Assembly: GCA_027422505.1 (NCBI GenBank)
Contig: JAPQWV010000018.1
Coordinates: forward strand, 18,122,001 to 18,186,000
Length of the DNA stretch: 64,000 bases
DNA from: Craterostigma plantagineum
Taxonomy: Eukaryota; Streptophyta; Magnoliopsida; Lamiales; Linderniaceae
Reading direction: 5' to 3'
Each line of letters opens with the position of its first letter. Positions within the stretch are counted from its first letter, which is position 1. Of the stretch, positions 21,893 to 35,321 are shown one piece after another. The notes under the pieces are model-generated. The model saw only the letters and a program-made list of their open reading frames with translations, searched no databases and was not told the origin of the DNA. The position numbers and the translations under genes were made by a program.

Positions 21893-23219
21893 CTGAAGAA
21901 TAAGATCTGTTAGTACCCTGGAAACTTTCTATTGCCATTGTCATCTTGAGGGTTCGTTTATAGACAAAATATATAACAGTAAAAGCGAAGTGAACATAGT
22001 CCTTTGAGAACTTGACGCAGATTAACATTTGACTTAGATGTCATGATCTGTTGAAAATGTCCATCTATATTTTCACTTTTGAGAATGGCATTAAGTCAGT
22101 GTAACACTAATCCATGAGAAACTTACTTAGTTTTGGAAGCTAAAGACGACTGCAAAACTTATTTAGCATGAAGCTAAACTTAATGTTGTCACTGATCTTA
22201 GCCTTGTTTTACATGCTCTGTATGTATTAGCATACATTTCGGCGTAGGCGGTGCGTTTTTGTCGTATAAAGCTCATCCTTTCGTCCTTTTCTACACGTGA
22301 TGATGAAACACAAAATTTGGCACGTCTCTGTTACGAAATTGTGAAGGTATTTTATTGTGACGCAGAATTTGTAGCTATAGATGCAAACTGTGATACATGT
22401 TTGTTTCAGCTTTGATAAGAAAGTCAATATTCTGGACAAGCATCATGAACATACGCTTTTGTTTGTTTCTTCCTTGCCGAAATGCTGAACTAGTAATAGT
22501 TTTCGAACAAAAACTGTCATTTACAGATGCAATATGCTCGCTAAAAAACCCCTTCACATATGAAAAAGTTAAATATGCGACGTAACTTTCTCAATATCTT
22601 TCACACGTGTTCTTCGCTGGTCCATTTTAGCTATATTTTCTTTCAATGGACTTGGGTTTATGCTCGTGTCTTCTGTTCGATAGCACAGCCCGTATTTGTG
22701 ATTAAAAAACTCATTTTCATGTTAGCTTATCTTCGTCTTCTTCTTCCATGTTTGATCCTCACATTTTTTGCAGTAAAAAGCTAATCATTGGCTATGATTC
22801 ATGGCTGCAGCGAAAGAAAAGCAAAGGCACTCGAAAAGTTAACGATGACTTCAGTGTCTTGAGAAATATTCGTTGCTGGCAGAGGCGTTTTCTGGATCCG
22901 TATGAATTATAATGCTCTCTCATTCGTGGTAAGTAACATGCAAAGAACGGCATGATTTTCCACCGATTAATTAGACCACGACGGTGTGTTGTATGTATTA
23001 ATTTAATTTAGTCGTCGACATGGTATTTTATTGCATGCACGATGAAAAAAACTATTTTACTTTTTAATAGACAAGTGTGACATTTTTTTTATGCTAGTAC
23101 AATTCATTCCACTTGACAAAATAGTTGAATCAAAGCAACGGTCGAAATCGAAACTTGGCGCCATGTGATTGGTTGTTTTTGTTGGACATATTAGTGGATG
23201 TGGGCCCCGCTTCCGTCGG
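21893..23219. other. Gene-free region
   Basis: No coding feature is supported. The 5' half of the CSLA gene would be expected here but was not found. Several small open frames on both strands have no recognisable domain. Confidence 0.5.
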
Positions 23220-23751
23220 TGGTCTTGATTCGTTCCCCTACATATACTGTTGCACAGCCCACCTTCAATTCCATTCATTCGCATCCCAAGCTAGCGGCAA
23301 CAGGAAAAATTTATCCAGATCTACGAAGCGTTGTAAAGGTAATCATCTTTAATTACGTTAGTGTTTATAGATCTGCCAATGATGATCGATTACTTGCATT
23401 AGATTTGTAGATTTATGTATAGCATATACGGCATGCGATTAATGACGTAGAGCGCCAGATCTTCGTCTTCTGTAGATTTTGATTATTGTGAATTTGACCG
23501 GCGAGTATTCGTGTGAAATGAGAGGATTCTCTCTGCTGCGTTTCTTGTGTTACAGATTTGATAGATCTGACCGTCTGTATTTCGAATTGCCTCCATTTTC
23601 GATATGTAATCGAAATCAGCTCAGATCTATGAATATGATTTGAGATTAGATATTCTGCTGCTGTTGTTGCCGCCTAAATTGAATGTCTGAGATGAGATTT
23701 GAGGTTTCTCCGACGACATTTTGCTCTTTTCTCATTTCAGAGACGGTAACA
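23220..23751 (+). promoter_or_regulatory. 5' UTR and leader intron of the SAM synthetase gene
   Basis: A leader intron of about 402 bp (23339-23740) is predicted from AAAG|GTAATC and TTTCAG|AGACGG, ending 11 bp before the ATG. Leader introns are common in highly expressed plant SAMS genes. The first exon probably starts near 23240-23260. Confidence 0.7.
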
Positions 23752-24924
23752 ATGGACACCTTCCTCTTCACATCTGAATCCGTCAACGAAGGCCACCCAG
23801 ACAAGCTCTGTGACCAAGTCTCCGACGCGATCCTCGACGCCTGCCTCGCCCAAGACCCCGAGAGCAAAGTCGCCTGCGAGACCTGCACAAAGACAAACAT
23901 GGTCATGGTCTTCGGCGAAATCACAACAAAGGCCAATGTCGACTACGAAAAGATCGTTCGCGACACCTGCCGCGAAGTAGGCTTCACCTCTCCCGACGTC
24001 GGCCTCGACGCTGACAACTGCAAAGTCCTCGTCAACATCGAGCAGCAGAGCCCCGACATAGCCCAGGGCGTCCACGGCCACCTAACCAAGAAGCCCGAGG
24101 AGGTCGGCGCCGGTGACCAGGGACACATGTTCGGCTATGCAACCGACGAGACGCCCGAGCTCATGCCCCTGACCCACGTCCTAGCCACCAAGCTCGGCGC
24201 AAAGCTGACCGAGGTCAGAAAGAACAAAACCTGCCCATGGCTTAGGCCCGACGGGAAAACCCAAGTCACCGTCGAGTACAAGAACGAGGGCGGAGCCATG
24301 GTTCCCATTAGGGTCCACACAGTGCTCATCTCAACGCAGCACGACGAAACGGTGACCAACGATCAGATCGCCGCCGACCTGAAGGAGCACGTCATCACCC
24401 CAGTGATCCCCAAACAGTACCTCGACGAAAACACAATCTTCCACTTGAACCCTTCGGGCAGGTTCGTTATAGGCGGGCCCCACGGAGATGCTGGCCTTAC
24501 GGGTCGCAAGATCATCATCGATACCTACGGCGGGTGGGGGGCCCACGGAGGGGGTGCGTTCTCGGGGAAGGACCCGACTAAGGTGGACCGTAGCGGGGCT
24601 TACGTTGTGAGGCAGGCGGCTAAGAGCGTGGTGGCGTCTGGGCTGGCTCGTAGGTGCATTGTGCAGGTTTCTTATGCGATTGGCGTGGCTGAGCCTCTCT
24701 CTGTTTTTGTGGATACGTACAAGACTGGGAAGATTCCGGACAGGGAAATTCTCGGGCTCATCAAGGAGAGCTTCGATTTCAGGCCCGGGATGATTGCGAT
24801 CAACTTGGATCTGAAGAGGGGCGGGAATTTGAGGTACCAGAAAACCGCTGCCTACGGTCATTTTGGCCGGGAAGATCCTGACTTTACTTGGGAGGCTGTC
24901 AAGATTCTCAAGCCGAAAGCTTGA
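23752..24924 (+). CDS. SAMS: S-adenosylmethionine synthetase
   Basis: A single exon of 390 residues. The enzyme makes S-adenosylmethionine from methionine and ATP in the cytosol, feeding methylation, ethylene, polyamine and lignin pathways. Landmarks: [19 protein letters not shown] near the N-terminus (ATP and metal binding), the [15 protein letters not shown] signature, and the P-loop-like [19 protein letters not shown]. Length is slightly below the usual 390-396 because the C-terminus ends VKILKPKA rather than with the common KPLKW extension. [16 protein letters not shown] is the standard start; an in-frame ATG at 23683 lies within the leader intron. The third-position GC content is high, typical for this gene. 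No defects seen. Confidence 0.97.
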   Translation: MDTFLFTSESVNEGHPDKLCDQVSDAILDACLAQDPESKVACETCTKTNMVMVFGEITTKANVDYEKIVRDTCREVGFTSPDVGLDADNCKVLVNIEQQSPDIAQGVHGHLTKKPEEVGAGDQGHMFGYATDETPELMPLTHVLATKLGAKLTEVRKNKTCPWLRPDGKTQVTVEYKNEGGAMVPIRVHTVLISTQHDETVTNDQIAADLKEHVITPVIPKQYLDENTIFHLNPSGRFVIGGPHGDAGLTGRKIIIDTYGGWGAHGGGAFSGKDPTKVDRSGAYVVRQAAKSVVASGLARRCIVQVSYAIGVAEPLSVFVDTYKTGKIPDREILGLIKESFDFRPGMIAINLDLKRGGNLRYQKTAAYGHFGREDPDFTWEAVKILKPKA

Positions 24925-25453
24925 GGTCTAAATGTCGAAGAGCAAAATTCAAGGTTTTATTATTACCATTATTCTTTTTGTTGGTTATGATCACTGGCAT
25001 TCTTCTGAGGGTTTTTGTTTTTTTTTTTTTATATAAATGATGCAATAGCAGCCGAAGGTGGTTTAATTAATGGTGTCTGTGCTGTTGAGTTTCTGTTTCC
25101 CTTTTTGTTCCCTTTCCAATTCTTGCTCGTTGTGGTCGATTGATGTAATACTGCACTCTCTGTTATGCTGTTCGAATATTATTATATGAAACGACTCACT
25201 CTCATCTGAAAATTTCAGTAATGCTCGAAGGTAAAGCTCGAAGATTCTCAAATTTTATGTAGAAATAATAGGTAATAGAAAAGCTAATGAACCATAATAC
25301 GTCATGGGCGTGAGGCAGTATTAGAAAACCATACATTATCTATGGGCTTTAATCCATAAGCTCAATAGGACATTTAACCTGTAATCGGCCCATTCAAAAC
25401 GTTGTACCTAAACCCACCACTAACATGTAAGAATATGAATTGTTGATAATATA
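24925..25453. other. 3' flank of SAMS gene
   Basis: No gene. The T-rich stretch to about 25200 is the likely 3' UTR and termination region. Confidence 0.5.
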
Positions 25454-25691
25454 TACTATCTCCGTCCCGGTAACTTTTGTACATTTTACCAAATCGGGCG
25501 TCCCACTATCTTTTATACATTTCCCTATTTAGTAAAAAACTATCACACACAATCAATATAATAACATTAAATATTCTTAAAAGACGTGCCACACTCATAC
25601 ACTTTTCTTCCTCTATACTATTAAAATATTATATTTCTTAAAAACCGAACCCAATCCCAAATGTCCAAAACATACCGGGACGGAGGGAGTA
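25454..25691. mobile_element. Stowaway-like MITE
   Basis: The stretch begins TA-CTATCTCCGTCCCGGTAA and ends TACCGGGACGGAGGGAG-TA. Inverted ends of CTCC-(C)TCCGTCCC type with flanking TA duplication are typical of Stowaway (Tc1/mariner-derived) MITEs. The body is about 234 bp and non-coding. Confidence 0.85.
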
Positions 25692-26229
25692 ATACTAAAA
25701 AAATCACCTCCACGCCATTTTTCTTGTCACCTTTATGTTGTTTGTACACATGGGAACACACACTGCTCGGCTGCGTAAGTGTTGGTTGGCTGCTGCTACT
25801 ACTACTATTGGAAAACCCTAAATTTGATTCTTGAAGAACACTCTGAAATAAATTCAACGTTAGGTAAGAAACAATCACATAAGAGGAGGACCCATTATTA
25901 GTAATAGAAAATACAAGACGAATCTTCCTATATCCATCATAAAAAAGAACGTGTGAAAGTTAGCTTTGGTGACGCAAAACAATATTTTTAACCCTTAATT
26001 AGCTGTCATGAACGTAATTAGAAGCCCAACTTAGTCGCCGGAATGGCAGTCAAAAAAATCACCAACCAACAAATTAAAGAAACAAGGAAGAAATTTCGTA
26101 GACTCTCGCGAATATTATCTTTCTCGTTAGAAATCCATCGCCCACAATCATTACATAATACAAAGCTTTTCTTGATTATTAAGCCTTAAACCAAACCAAA
26201 ATCATTACCGTTTAGCAGAAAAAGAAAAC
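25692..26229. other. Upstream region of carbonic anhydrase gene
   Basis: No gene recognised. A minus-strand open frame that enters the MITE is spurious. Confidence 0.5.
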
Positions 26230-27462
26230 ATGGAGACTAAGCCATCAAAAATTGCTGTAATAATAATAATAGCCTGCGTTACCCTAATCTCAACATCATC
26301 GTTCTTGGTCGTCGTCCACGCTCAAGAAGTAGAGGACGAAAGCGAGTTCGATTACTCGAAGAAGAGCGAAAAGGGCCCTACGAAATGGGGAGATATGAAA
26401 GAAGAATGGGGCGCTTGCAGTAAAGGCACCATGCAATCACCCATTGATCTTTCCCACGAGAGAGTGAAGATCGTTTCTTCCAAGAATGATCAAAGGAGAG
26501 ATTATAAAGCTTCAAATGCTACCCTCAGAAATAGAGGCCATGACATACAAGTAATGATGATAACATACATACATATATATGACATAATTATATAGTTGGT
26601 CAGAAATAGGGTTTCTTTCGCAGGTTAGATGGCTGGGCGGCGCTGGCTCGATACACATAAACCATAGCGAGTATAGGCTCCACCAAGCTCATTGGCATTC
26701 GCCTTCTGAGCACACAATCCATGGAAGAAGGTACGAGCTTGAGCTTCACTTAGTTCACCAAGATGAGATCACTAACAAGACAGCAGTTGTTGGGATACTG
26801 TACAAGCTTGGAAAACCTGATAAGTTTCTATCCAAGGTAAGCCTTTAGTAGCTGAGATGTAATAAACGACGTTACGTTATGGGGGGTTTCTTGATTATTA
26901 CAATGTGGTTGAGTTTTATTGATTCTTTAAAACGACAGCTGATGAAAGATTTGTCACTGGTGATCGATGAACACGAAGAGAGAATACTGGGAAAGGTAGA
27001 TCCGAAGAAGATTAAGATGGAGAGCAAAAGGTATTATAGGTACTTGGGATCACTCACTATTCCTCCTTGTACGGAAGGAGTCATATGGACTATTAATAAA
27101 AAGGTATTCTTTTTTCTTTTTGAGTTTCTATTTTACTATTGATGTTTTGGCAGTCGAGATTTGTTTATTTTTGGTTGGTGATCAGTTTTCTTTTTTTATT
27201 AAATGATTGTGGTTTAGGTGAGATCTGTTTCGAGGGATCAAGTCAAGATGCTCAGGGAAGCTGTACATGATGTGAGTTGCTTGCTTTTATAATTCCTTAC
27301 ACAATATATTATTATTATTATTATATTGATGTAACTTGACTTAAGTTATATTCTTATTATACTATGATCATTTATTTATAGTATGCAGAGGAAAATGCAA
27401 GACCATTGCAATCACGCAACGATAGAGATGTATTCATCTACGGCCCACAGCCTGCAAGTTGA
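26230..27462 (+). CDS. Alpha-type carbonic anhydrase
   Basis: Five exons in phase: 26230-26550, 26624-26836, 26939-27103, 27218-27271 and 27382-27462, giving 277 residues. The enzyme interconverts CO2 and bicarbonate. A signal peptide is likely at residues 1-31 (hydrophobic [13 protein letters not shown], ending VVVHAQ), so the product is secreted or enters the plastid by the secretory route. Zinc ligands are visible as His130 and His132 (HWHSPSEH) and His149 (ELHLVH). Other family landmarks are [20 protein letters not shown] and the C-terminal [12 protein letters not shown]. It most resembles the ACA7/nectarin-3 subgroup. The coding frame is intact. The ATG follows an A-rich leader. Confidence 0.93.
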
Positions 27463-27845
27463 TGAATATATACAAGCAATTTGAGGAAATTTTCATTTAT
27501 TTATTTCTTTGGAGTAAATGCAACTTCTGTAATATCGTCTTACTTCTTGTTATGTAATGAAGCACCTCTAAACTCCTTGCTCGCAAATGTATAACGGACA
27601 AACAAATTATTATCCTGAATCTAAAAAACATACAGTACTTAGGATATGCTTGCGAGAAGCCACCCAATATATAATTAAGGGCAAATTTTGTGTCAGGCCC
27701 TGCTATATTTTAAAATTAGAAATCAGGCTGTGTCAGAATTTTCTTTAGTTTTAAGTACCTATTTATTCAAAAACTAAGTGAAAATGACCCAAAACTGTGA
27801 TTTGACGAAATTACCCTAATAAAAGCGAATTCTGAATGGTATTTG

Positions 27846-28382
27846 ACGTCAGTTTTATGTTACACAGTTATACTGATTTGTTACTTTAACAACCGCAAGT
27901 GTTACTTTAACGTCATAAGACGTTACTTATCGACAGTAAAATGTTATTAACAGACATATTTACTGCATCGAACTATCGAACCCCATTTTCACACTGATCG
28001 AGCACAGTCGATTGTTAACACCTTGTTTTGTTTTCCATCATGCGGTATTACACCATAAACCCTAAACCGTAAACCCTAAACTCGACGCGACGACCATTAG
28101 CGTTCTCCTATAAAAACTCGAATCATTAGCGTTTCGATCTTATTACACGTTTCGAGATTGAAAATTGGTAACTCATTATAGGAGCATAGCATTGCTCCCT
28201 ATAATGATGAATTTTCTGTCTAGGGAAACAGGGGGAGGATGGTCGGGTGGAGGGTTCAAGAACAAATATAACTGCTACAATTATACTGATTTGTTACCGT
28301 AAAAACCGTAAGTGTTATTTTAACGTCATAAGACGTTACTTATCGAGAGTAAAATGTTATTAACAGACCTATTTGTTACATC
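27846..28382. repeat. Tandem duplication interrupted by the gypsy element
   Basis: A segment from about 27866 (ATACTGATTTGTTAC, then CGTCATAAGACGTTACTTATCGA) to 28255 recurs from about 28278; its second copy is split by the gypsy element and resumes at 37655. The second copy lacks the middle part (about 28007-28188), with GAGCA at the break. The first copy includes AAACCCTAAACCGTAAACCCTAAA at 28054-28081, a telomere-box-like stretch. Confidence 0.75.
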
Positions 28383-30713
28383 TGTAATACCTGTAATAAT
28401 TTAATACGGAATTTTGAAGTAATTAGACTTCGAAATTTTATTAGTCATTTCAGAACGAAATGAAGATATTAATTTTATAAGTTTTCGAAATTAATTCAAA
28501 TATATAGTTAGAAAATAATTTAAAATGATAAGAGTGATCATTGGATTAATAAAATATTGTACTTAAGGGTTGAAATTGCTTAAGGAAAGAAGAAAAGGAC
28601 GAGTCTCTTGTTCCCTCATAATTGAGATAACCTTTAATAAATATCTACAAGCATTATTAAAAAAAAGGGGCATTGATGTTGATATTAGGCATGACCAATT
28701 GATAAGTATGACTAATTGGTGAGTCATTTGATCGTGAGACATTACATGTGGAACACTTAGTACACTAATATAATATGAGAGGAAAGAATTACTTACTTAG
28801 CCCCAAGGTAAAACACATCGACCAATCACCTACTCGTAACCCTCTCCTTTCCTAATGCTATATATATCCAACTATTATTGGAGGAAAATACATACACGAT
28901 TGAGCAAAATATGAGAATATTTAGTAAAAAGGCTGAGGATATTTAACGAGAAGAAAAACGGAGAAACTTCGACAAGCTTAACCTTAACAAGCCCAAAGTT
29001 AATACGTGAGGTAAGGTAGATATTTCATTTACAATACAAAAATATGTTTATCCCTTATTTGTTTTTACATGACTTGTGTTAATTATGTCGCTATGTAAAT
29101 TTTAACATGTGTTTAAGGTGAATCATTTAAGGTTTTATTAGGGTTTTCTCGGATCTTTGAAATGGTTATGTGCTCACGTGGAAAACCTCGTTACTAGAAT
29201 ACGTGATATTTAGTATAGTTCTGAATTGTTTGTTGAAAACAATATCTTTGGTAGTTTAGAAATTTTTAGGAAACTAGAGTTAAATTTCATATTATCGAAT
29301 TAATTATGTTACGTATGTCTTAATATTTATACAAAGGATTTTCGGTAATAGAATTATTATGAAGCGCGTACAGATGAGAAGCATAGAATGATTGTTTTGG
29401 TTATGATCTGGATTTGGTTCACTAAGATAGGGTATATTTCGTGATTATTATAATGGTGTTGTGTTTGTGGTTATATATATATTATCTTGGGGATATTTAT
29501 GTCAGCTTATATGATTTAACTTATATAATGTCTCAATGTGTTGGTGGATGTTTTTAAATATTAGAGTTGGGATTAATTTGAGATATTAGGATATCGTAAC
29601 ATTGGATGTAGAATTTTAGGGTTTTCGACAATTAGGGTTCGAAAATATTCATGTTAATTTGATCTAATAGATATACTAATATGAGAATATTTTACGTCCA
29701 AAAGGTCCAGAGGTTCAGAATATTAAGGAATTACCGCTTGCAAAACTAAGGACGACAGGTAGGTGAAATATTCACCTACGACACGTAAACTATTATGTGT
29801 TTTTTTATGTGTTGTGTGTCTTTATCTTTTTCACGCTTGCATGTTTTATGTGAAATATGTGAATATATTTATTCGATTTAAATAAATTGTGTATATCATG
29901 CAATTATCTGTCACGTGCATTTCATACTAGAACGAGAGAAGCTCAGACCGTATGGGTCGGTGATGAAAGCGTATGTACCGTATTGGAGACGGTAACGCTT
30001 CCATAAGTGGGGTAGATAATGATTTTGTGATTGGTGACTCTGGAGAGTCGGGGTTAGTACTCAATATGGCACCTGACGGCAGACAGGTGTGAGCGTTCTG
30101 TCAACTAGACAGATGCAAACGTTTTTGTCTACCCGGGCGTGAACTTCCCGAGGTTTGACCGTCTTATATATATTATACGGAAGGAGCGACCTGGCGTGAA
30201 CTTCCAGAGTAGGCTACCGTTATTGTGAGGCATGCGAGGTGTCGAGTCTAACCTAGGGCCCTAATTTGAGAAATAAGAAATTAGCGTGAGAAAAGAAAGA
30301 GCTTACATATTATGTGAGATATCGGGTTTGGGAATTGAGTGCACGATTGCATCATGCATTATTTCATCTACTGGGCAAGGAGCTCAGTTTACGTGTTGTA
30401 GGTACTGACGAGCTCAATGTGGAAACATGTCAAAACTAATGAGGCTGGTGGCGGTGCTCCATGGTCTTTCGAGGGCAAGGCGGTACATGGATGTGACCTG
30501 TGGAGAGGTTTCAGTGTCTTTTGTGTATCAATAAATTCTATTTGAGTGTGACTGTTAAATATAACGTGTGTGAACCGTGTGCGCGTGTAAAATACTTTTA
30601 TTCTGCCGTAATATATTGTATTTTGCAGAAAGCTTTTTATTAATCGGGTCTTCCGCGGTTTTCGTTGTGGAAAATCCGCCGTTATTTTTATTTTAAAAGT
30701 GAGGGTCGTTACA
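28383..30713 (+). repeat. 5' LTR of Ty3/gypsy element
   Basis: 2331 bp, TGTAATACC to GTCGTTACA, nearly identical to 35322-37654. It is preceded by ACATC (28378-28382) and followed by the primer-binding site TTGGTATCAGAGC (30715-30727). Confidence 0.95.
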
Positions 30714-30879
30714 GTTGGTATCAGAGCGTTAGATTTATGTGTTCTGAAGACTGTCCATGTACTGCCGCTCAAAAGCCTGGAGAACCAGCCTCGCCTGTAA
30801 GTTTTTTTTATATATAACTTATGTGATTATGTGTTATTAAAATGTGTTGTATATGTGATGAATAGATCACTATCAAAAA

Positions 30880-33800
30880 ATGAGGCGAGGACGTAGAGAA
30901 AACGGGGGAGAGTCAAGCCGTAGGGGAGAATCTGATTCCCCTGCTAGTGAGCGTGATTCCACGATAATGCGCTTAACCGAACTGATCCAACGTCAATCGG
31001 ATCAGATAAATGAGCTGATACAACATCGGAATTCATTTGAGCATCGCTCCTCCCCGCAACCAGAACGTGTCGAAATTATCGGAGAACGTTTCAAAAAACT
31101 AAATCCTCCGACATTCGCTGATGCCACTAATCCTGTAGTGGCAGAAGACTGGTTACGTACGATCGCTAGGTTTTGGTGGGACACAGTGAAAGTACTAGAG
31201 AACCCAGTGACGATGCTGTGGGAGCACTTCAAGGAGCTGTTTCACAAAAAGTACTTCTCAGCCCATGAACAAGAACGAAGGATGCTCGAATTTATGAACC
31301 TGAAACAAGGAGGGATGTCAATTGCGGAGTATATCCGTAAGTTTGAGGAGCTGTCCCGCTTTGCCCCTCACATGGTGTCCACTAATCAGTTGAAGGTGAC
31401 AAGGTTCATAACGGGCCTCAAACCTGAACTTTATCGAGACTTTAGTATAACGGGAGTCCGACAGCTGGAGTTTACACAAGTAGCGAGCGGGCAATGATTG
31501 CGGAGCAGGAGGAGGCACAGATTGTGGAGGCCCAGGAGGCAAAAAGAAGACATGAGAATCAGCAAGGAGGAGGAGGTGATCACAAGCGTCAATTCTTTGG
31601 CAAAAGCCCTGGCAAAAATAATCAAAACAAGCGACCGGGCCAACAGAACTGGCGCCCAATGAACCAAGGGCCAACAAATATTTTGAGTAGGCCTCCAAAC
31701 CCCGCGCCTCGATGCCAACAATGCGGGCGTTATCACTTCGGAGTCTGCTTTAGATCCGATTCTAACCCAGGCCCTCAGTGCTTTCGATGTGGAAAGAATG
31801 GTCATTATGCGAGGAGCTGTCCGGAGAACCTACCCATGAATTCGACTCAACAGCCGGTCCGACCTCCATCGGTCCCAGCCAGGGTTTTCACCCTGACGAA
31901 TGAGGAAGCAGAAGCAAACCCAGCTGTAGTGACGGGTACGTTGAATATCTTTCACGTGCCTACGTCTGTTCTCATTGACTCTGGTGCCACACATTCGTTT
32001 GTGTCGGCTAACTATATGGAAAGAGTAGGAATCTATCCTACTCAGTATGAATGTTGTTATTTAGTGATAATACCTCACGGGGACCCAATTCGAACCAACA
32101 GGGCAGTACAGAAATGTCCTATAAACATCGAGGGTAGAAATTTAGAAGCTGATCTGATTGTGATCCCGATGAACGATTATGACATCATATTTGGGATGGA
32201 TTGGCTTTCGAAATATAGAGTCGTGATTGACTGTGCTAAGAAGATAGTGAAATTTCAATTGCCTGAGGATGAGGTATTTACTTTTTCGGGTAAAACGAAC
32301 CAAGGTTGTATTCCTCGAATTTCGGCTTTTAAGGCTCAACGACTTTTGAGATCGGGTTGTGAATCTTTCTTAGTATGTGCGGTAAAGGCGGAGAAAGCCC
32401 CTCTTCCAGAATTGAAGGATGTGCCAATAGTAAATGAGTTCGCCGATGTATTTCCCGATGATCTCCCGGGGTTACCCCCTGATCGAGAAATACAGTTCAC
32501 CATCGACCTAGTGCCAGGAGCGGGTCCTATCGCTAAAGCCCCTTATCGATTAGCACCAAACGAGTTAAAGGAGTTAAAAGAACAACTGGAGGAGCTGTTA
32601 CAGAAGGGATTTATTCAGCCTAGCTTTTCACCTTGGGGAGCACCAATATTGTTTGTGAAAAAGAAAGACGGATCGATGAGGATGTGCATCGACTACTGGG
32701 AGCTGAATAAAATCACGATTAAGAACAAGTACCCATTGCCTAGGATAGATGACCTGTTCGATCAACTGTATGGTGCTAAGGTATTTTCAAAAATTGACCT
32801 TCGTTCGGGGTACCACCAGCTAAAAATTCGGGAGTCAGACATCCCAAAAACGGCATTTCGCACGAGGTACGGCCATTATGAATTTTTGGTCATGCCTTTG
32901 GATTGACGAATGCACCTGCAGCCTTTATGGACTTGATGAATCGAGTTTTTAAGGATTTTCTGGACCACTTTGTTATTGTCTTTACCGACGATATCCTCAT
33001 TTATTCCAAGTCAAAGGAAGAACATGCAGTTTATCTACGAATTGTCTTAGGAACTCTACGAGAAAAACAACTTTATGCCAAATTTAAGAAGTGCGAGTTC
33101 TGGCTAGAGCAAGTAACCTTTTTGGGACACGTCGTTTCTGGCAGTGGAATTTCCGTAGATCCTAGTAAGATCGAAGCGATAAGTAATTGGCCACGACCAA
33201 CTACCCCCACAGAGATCCGTAGCTTCCTAGGGCTCGCTGGGTATTATCGGAAATTCATTCAGGATTTCTCCAGTATTGCTTCGACGCTCACAAATCTAAC
33301 TAAAAAGAACGTTCCATTCAGATGGACGGAAGCCTGTGAGCAGAGTTTCCAAGAGCTAAAAAAGCGGCTAACTACAGCCCCAATCCTTACGACACCTTCG
33401 GGAACTGGAGGATTTTCAGTATATAGTGATGCCTCGAAAAATGGTTTGGGATGTGTACTGATGCAGAATGGGAAGGTTATTGCATATGCCTCCCGACAAT
33501 TGAAGGAATACGAGAAGAATTACCCGACTCACGATCTTGAGCTCGCAGCAGTGGTGTTCGCTTTGAAAATATGGCGGCACTACTTGTACGGAGAACGGTG
33601 TGAGATCTTTACAGACTACAAGAGCCTGAAGTATTTCTTCACGCAGAAGGAGCTGAACATGAGACAAAGGCGGTGGTTAGAACTCGTGAACGACTACGAC
33701 TGTGTAATTAGCCATCACCCAGGGAAAGCGAATGTAGTCGCGGACGCTTTAAGTAGGAAAGCTGTGAATGCAGAACTTCACCATCTTGGAGTTGAAGTAG

Positions 33801-35289
33801 TTGCGCTGGGGGAAGTGGAGACGAAATTAGCGGCATTGACCCTCCAACCAACACTACTCGAAAGGATCACCTTAGCTCAGAAGGGAGACGAACTATACAA
33901 AAAGGTCAAAGACAAACCAACAATGCTGAACGACTTTGAAATCAAGGAGGACGGAAGTCTTCGATATAAAAATCGGTTGTATGTACCTGACAACCAAGAA
34001 CTTCGACGAACAATAATGATAGAGGCACATGCAACCCAGTACTCGATACACCCAGGCGCCACGAAGATGTACCGAGACCTGCAAATAAATTACTGGTGGT
34101 CTGGGATGAAGAAAGACATTGCAGAGTTTATACGTCAATGCCTAACGTGCCAACTCATAAAGGCCGAGCACCAAAGACACAGCAGGAATGTTGCAACCCC
34201 TGCCATTCCCTGAATGGAAATGGGACCATATCACCATGGATTTTGTCGTTGGTTTACCGAAAACGGTGAAAGGTCACAACGCTATCTGGGTTATAGTTGA
34301 TAGGTTGACCAAGTCAGCCCATTTCCTACCCATAAGTTCGACATTTTCCTTGGAGCGTTATGCAGAATTATACATTCAGGAGATAGTTCGACTTCATGGA
34401 ATTCCTAAATCGATCGTCTCGGATAGAGACTCGAGATTCCTGTCAAACTTCTGGAAGAGTTTGCAAAAGCCAATGGGAACTCAGTTATCATTTAGTACCG
34501 CATACCATCCCCAGACCGATGGACAGTCAGAGAGAACAATCGAAACCTTGGAGGATATGCTACGTGCGTGTGTTTTAGATTTTAAGGGAAATTGGAGCAA
34601 ATACCTACCGTTAGTCGAATTTTCCTACAACAACAGCTATCACGCTACGATAGGAATGGCCCCGTATGAGGCATTATATGGACGGAAATGTCGATCACCA
34701 GTTCATTGGGATGAGGTTGGCGAAAGAACCTTATTGGGTCCCGAGATGATACGAGAAATGACTGAGGCAATAGCCAAAATTCGAGAAAGAATGCGGACGG
34801 CTCAAAGTCGTCAGAAAAGTTACGCAGACCATCGACGAAGACCACTAGAGTTTGCAATAGACGATTGGGTATTTCTAAAAGTATCCCCTATAAAGGGCGT
34901 GAAACGATTCGGGAAGAAGGGCAAACTAAGCTCTAGATTTATTGGTCCTTTCAGAATAATTAAACGAGTTGGCGAAGTTGCATACCAGTTAGAACTACCG
35001 GCGACACTCGCACAAGTTCACGACGTTTTTCATGTATCGGCATTAAGGAAATATATTGCGGATCCGAGCCATGTATTGAGGAATGAAGTTCTCTACCAAC
35101 AGCTAAAGCCAGACTTAACCTATGAAGAACAACCGTGTAGAGATTTTAATGAGAGAGATAAAACAACTTCGGAATAAACATATTTCGTTAGTCAAGGTGT
35201 TGTGGCGAAATCAGTCAGTTGAAGAGGCCACGTGGGAAAGAGAAGATGAAATGAGAAGTCGTTATCCCGATTTATTTCTAATGGCATAA
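30880..35289 (+). pseudogene. Gypsy gag-pol, frameshifted
   Basis: Order of parts: gag (30880-31497), zinc knuckle [14 protein letters not shown], protease ([12 protein letters not shown]), reverse transcriptase ([12 protein letters not shown] to [13 protein letters not shown], then [11 protein letters not shown]), RNase H ([13 protein letters not shown]), integrase HHCC zinc domain (34000-34160), DDE core ([32 protein letters not shown]) and a chromodomain-like tail. Frame breaks lie near 31490, 32890, 34175 and 35140. Gag lacks about 50-60 residues between AEDWLRTI and ARFWWDTV. The usual Arg in the RT motif DYRELN is Trp here, again a C-to-T type change. The LTR promoter would drive expression. 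This copy cannot make its full polyprotein. Confidence 0.9.
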
Positions 35290-35321
35290 TTTCGGGGACG
35301 AAATTCTACTAAGGGGGAGAA

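Noticed and set aside
24331..24861. Minus-strand open frame of 176 codons inside the SAM synthetase gene
   Set aside because: It is a shadow of the GC-rich sense codons; no domain and no independent signals.
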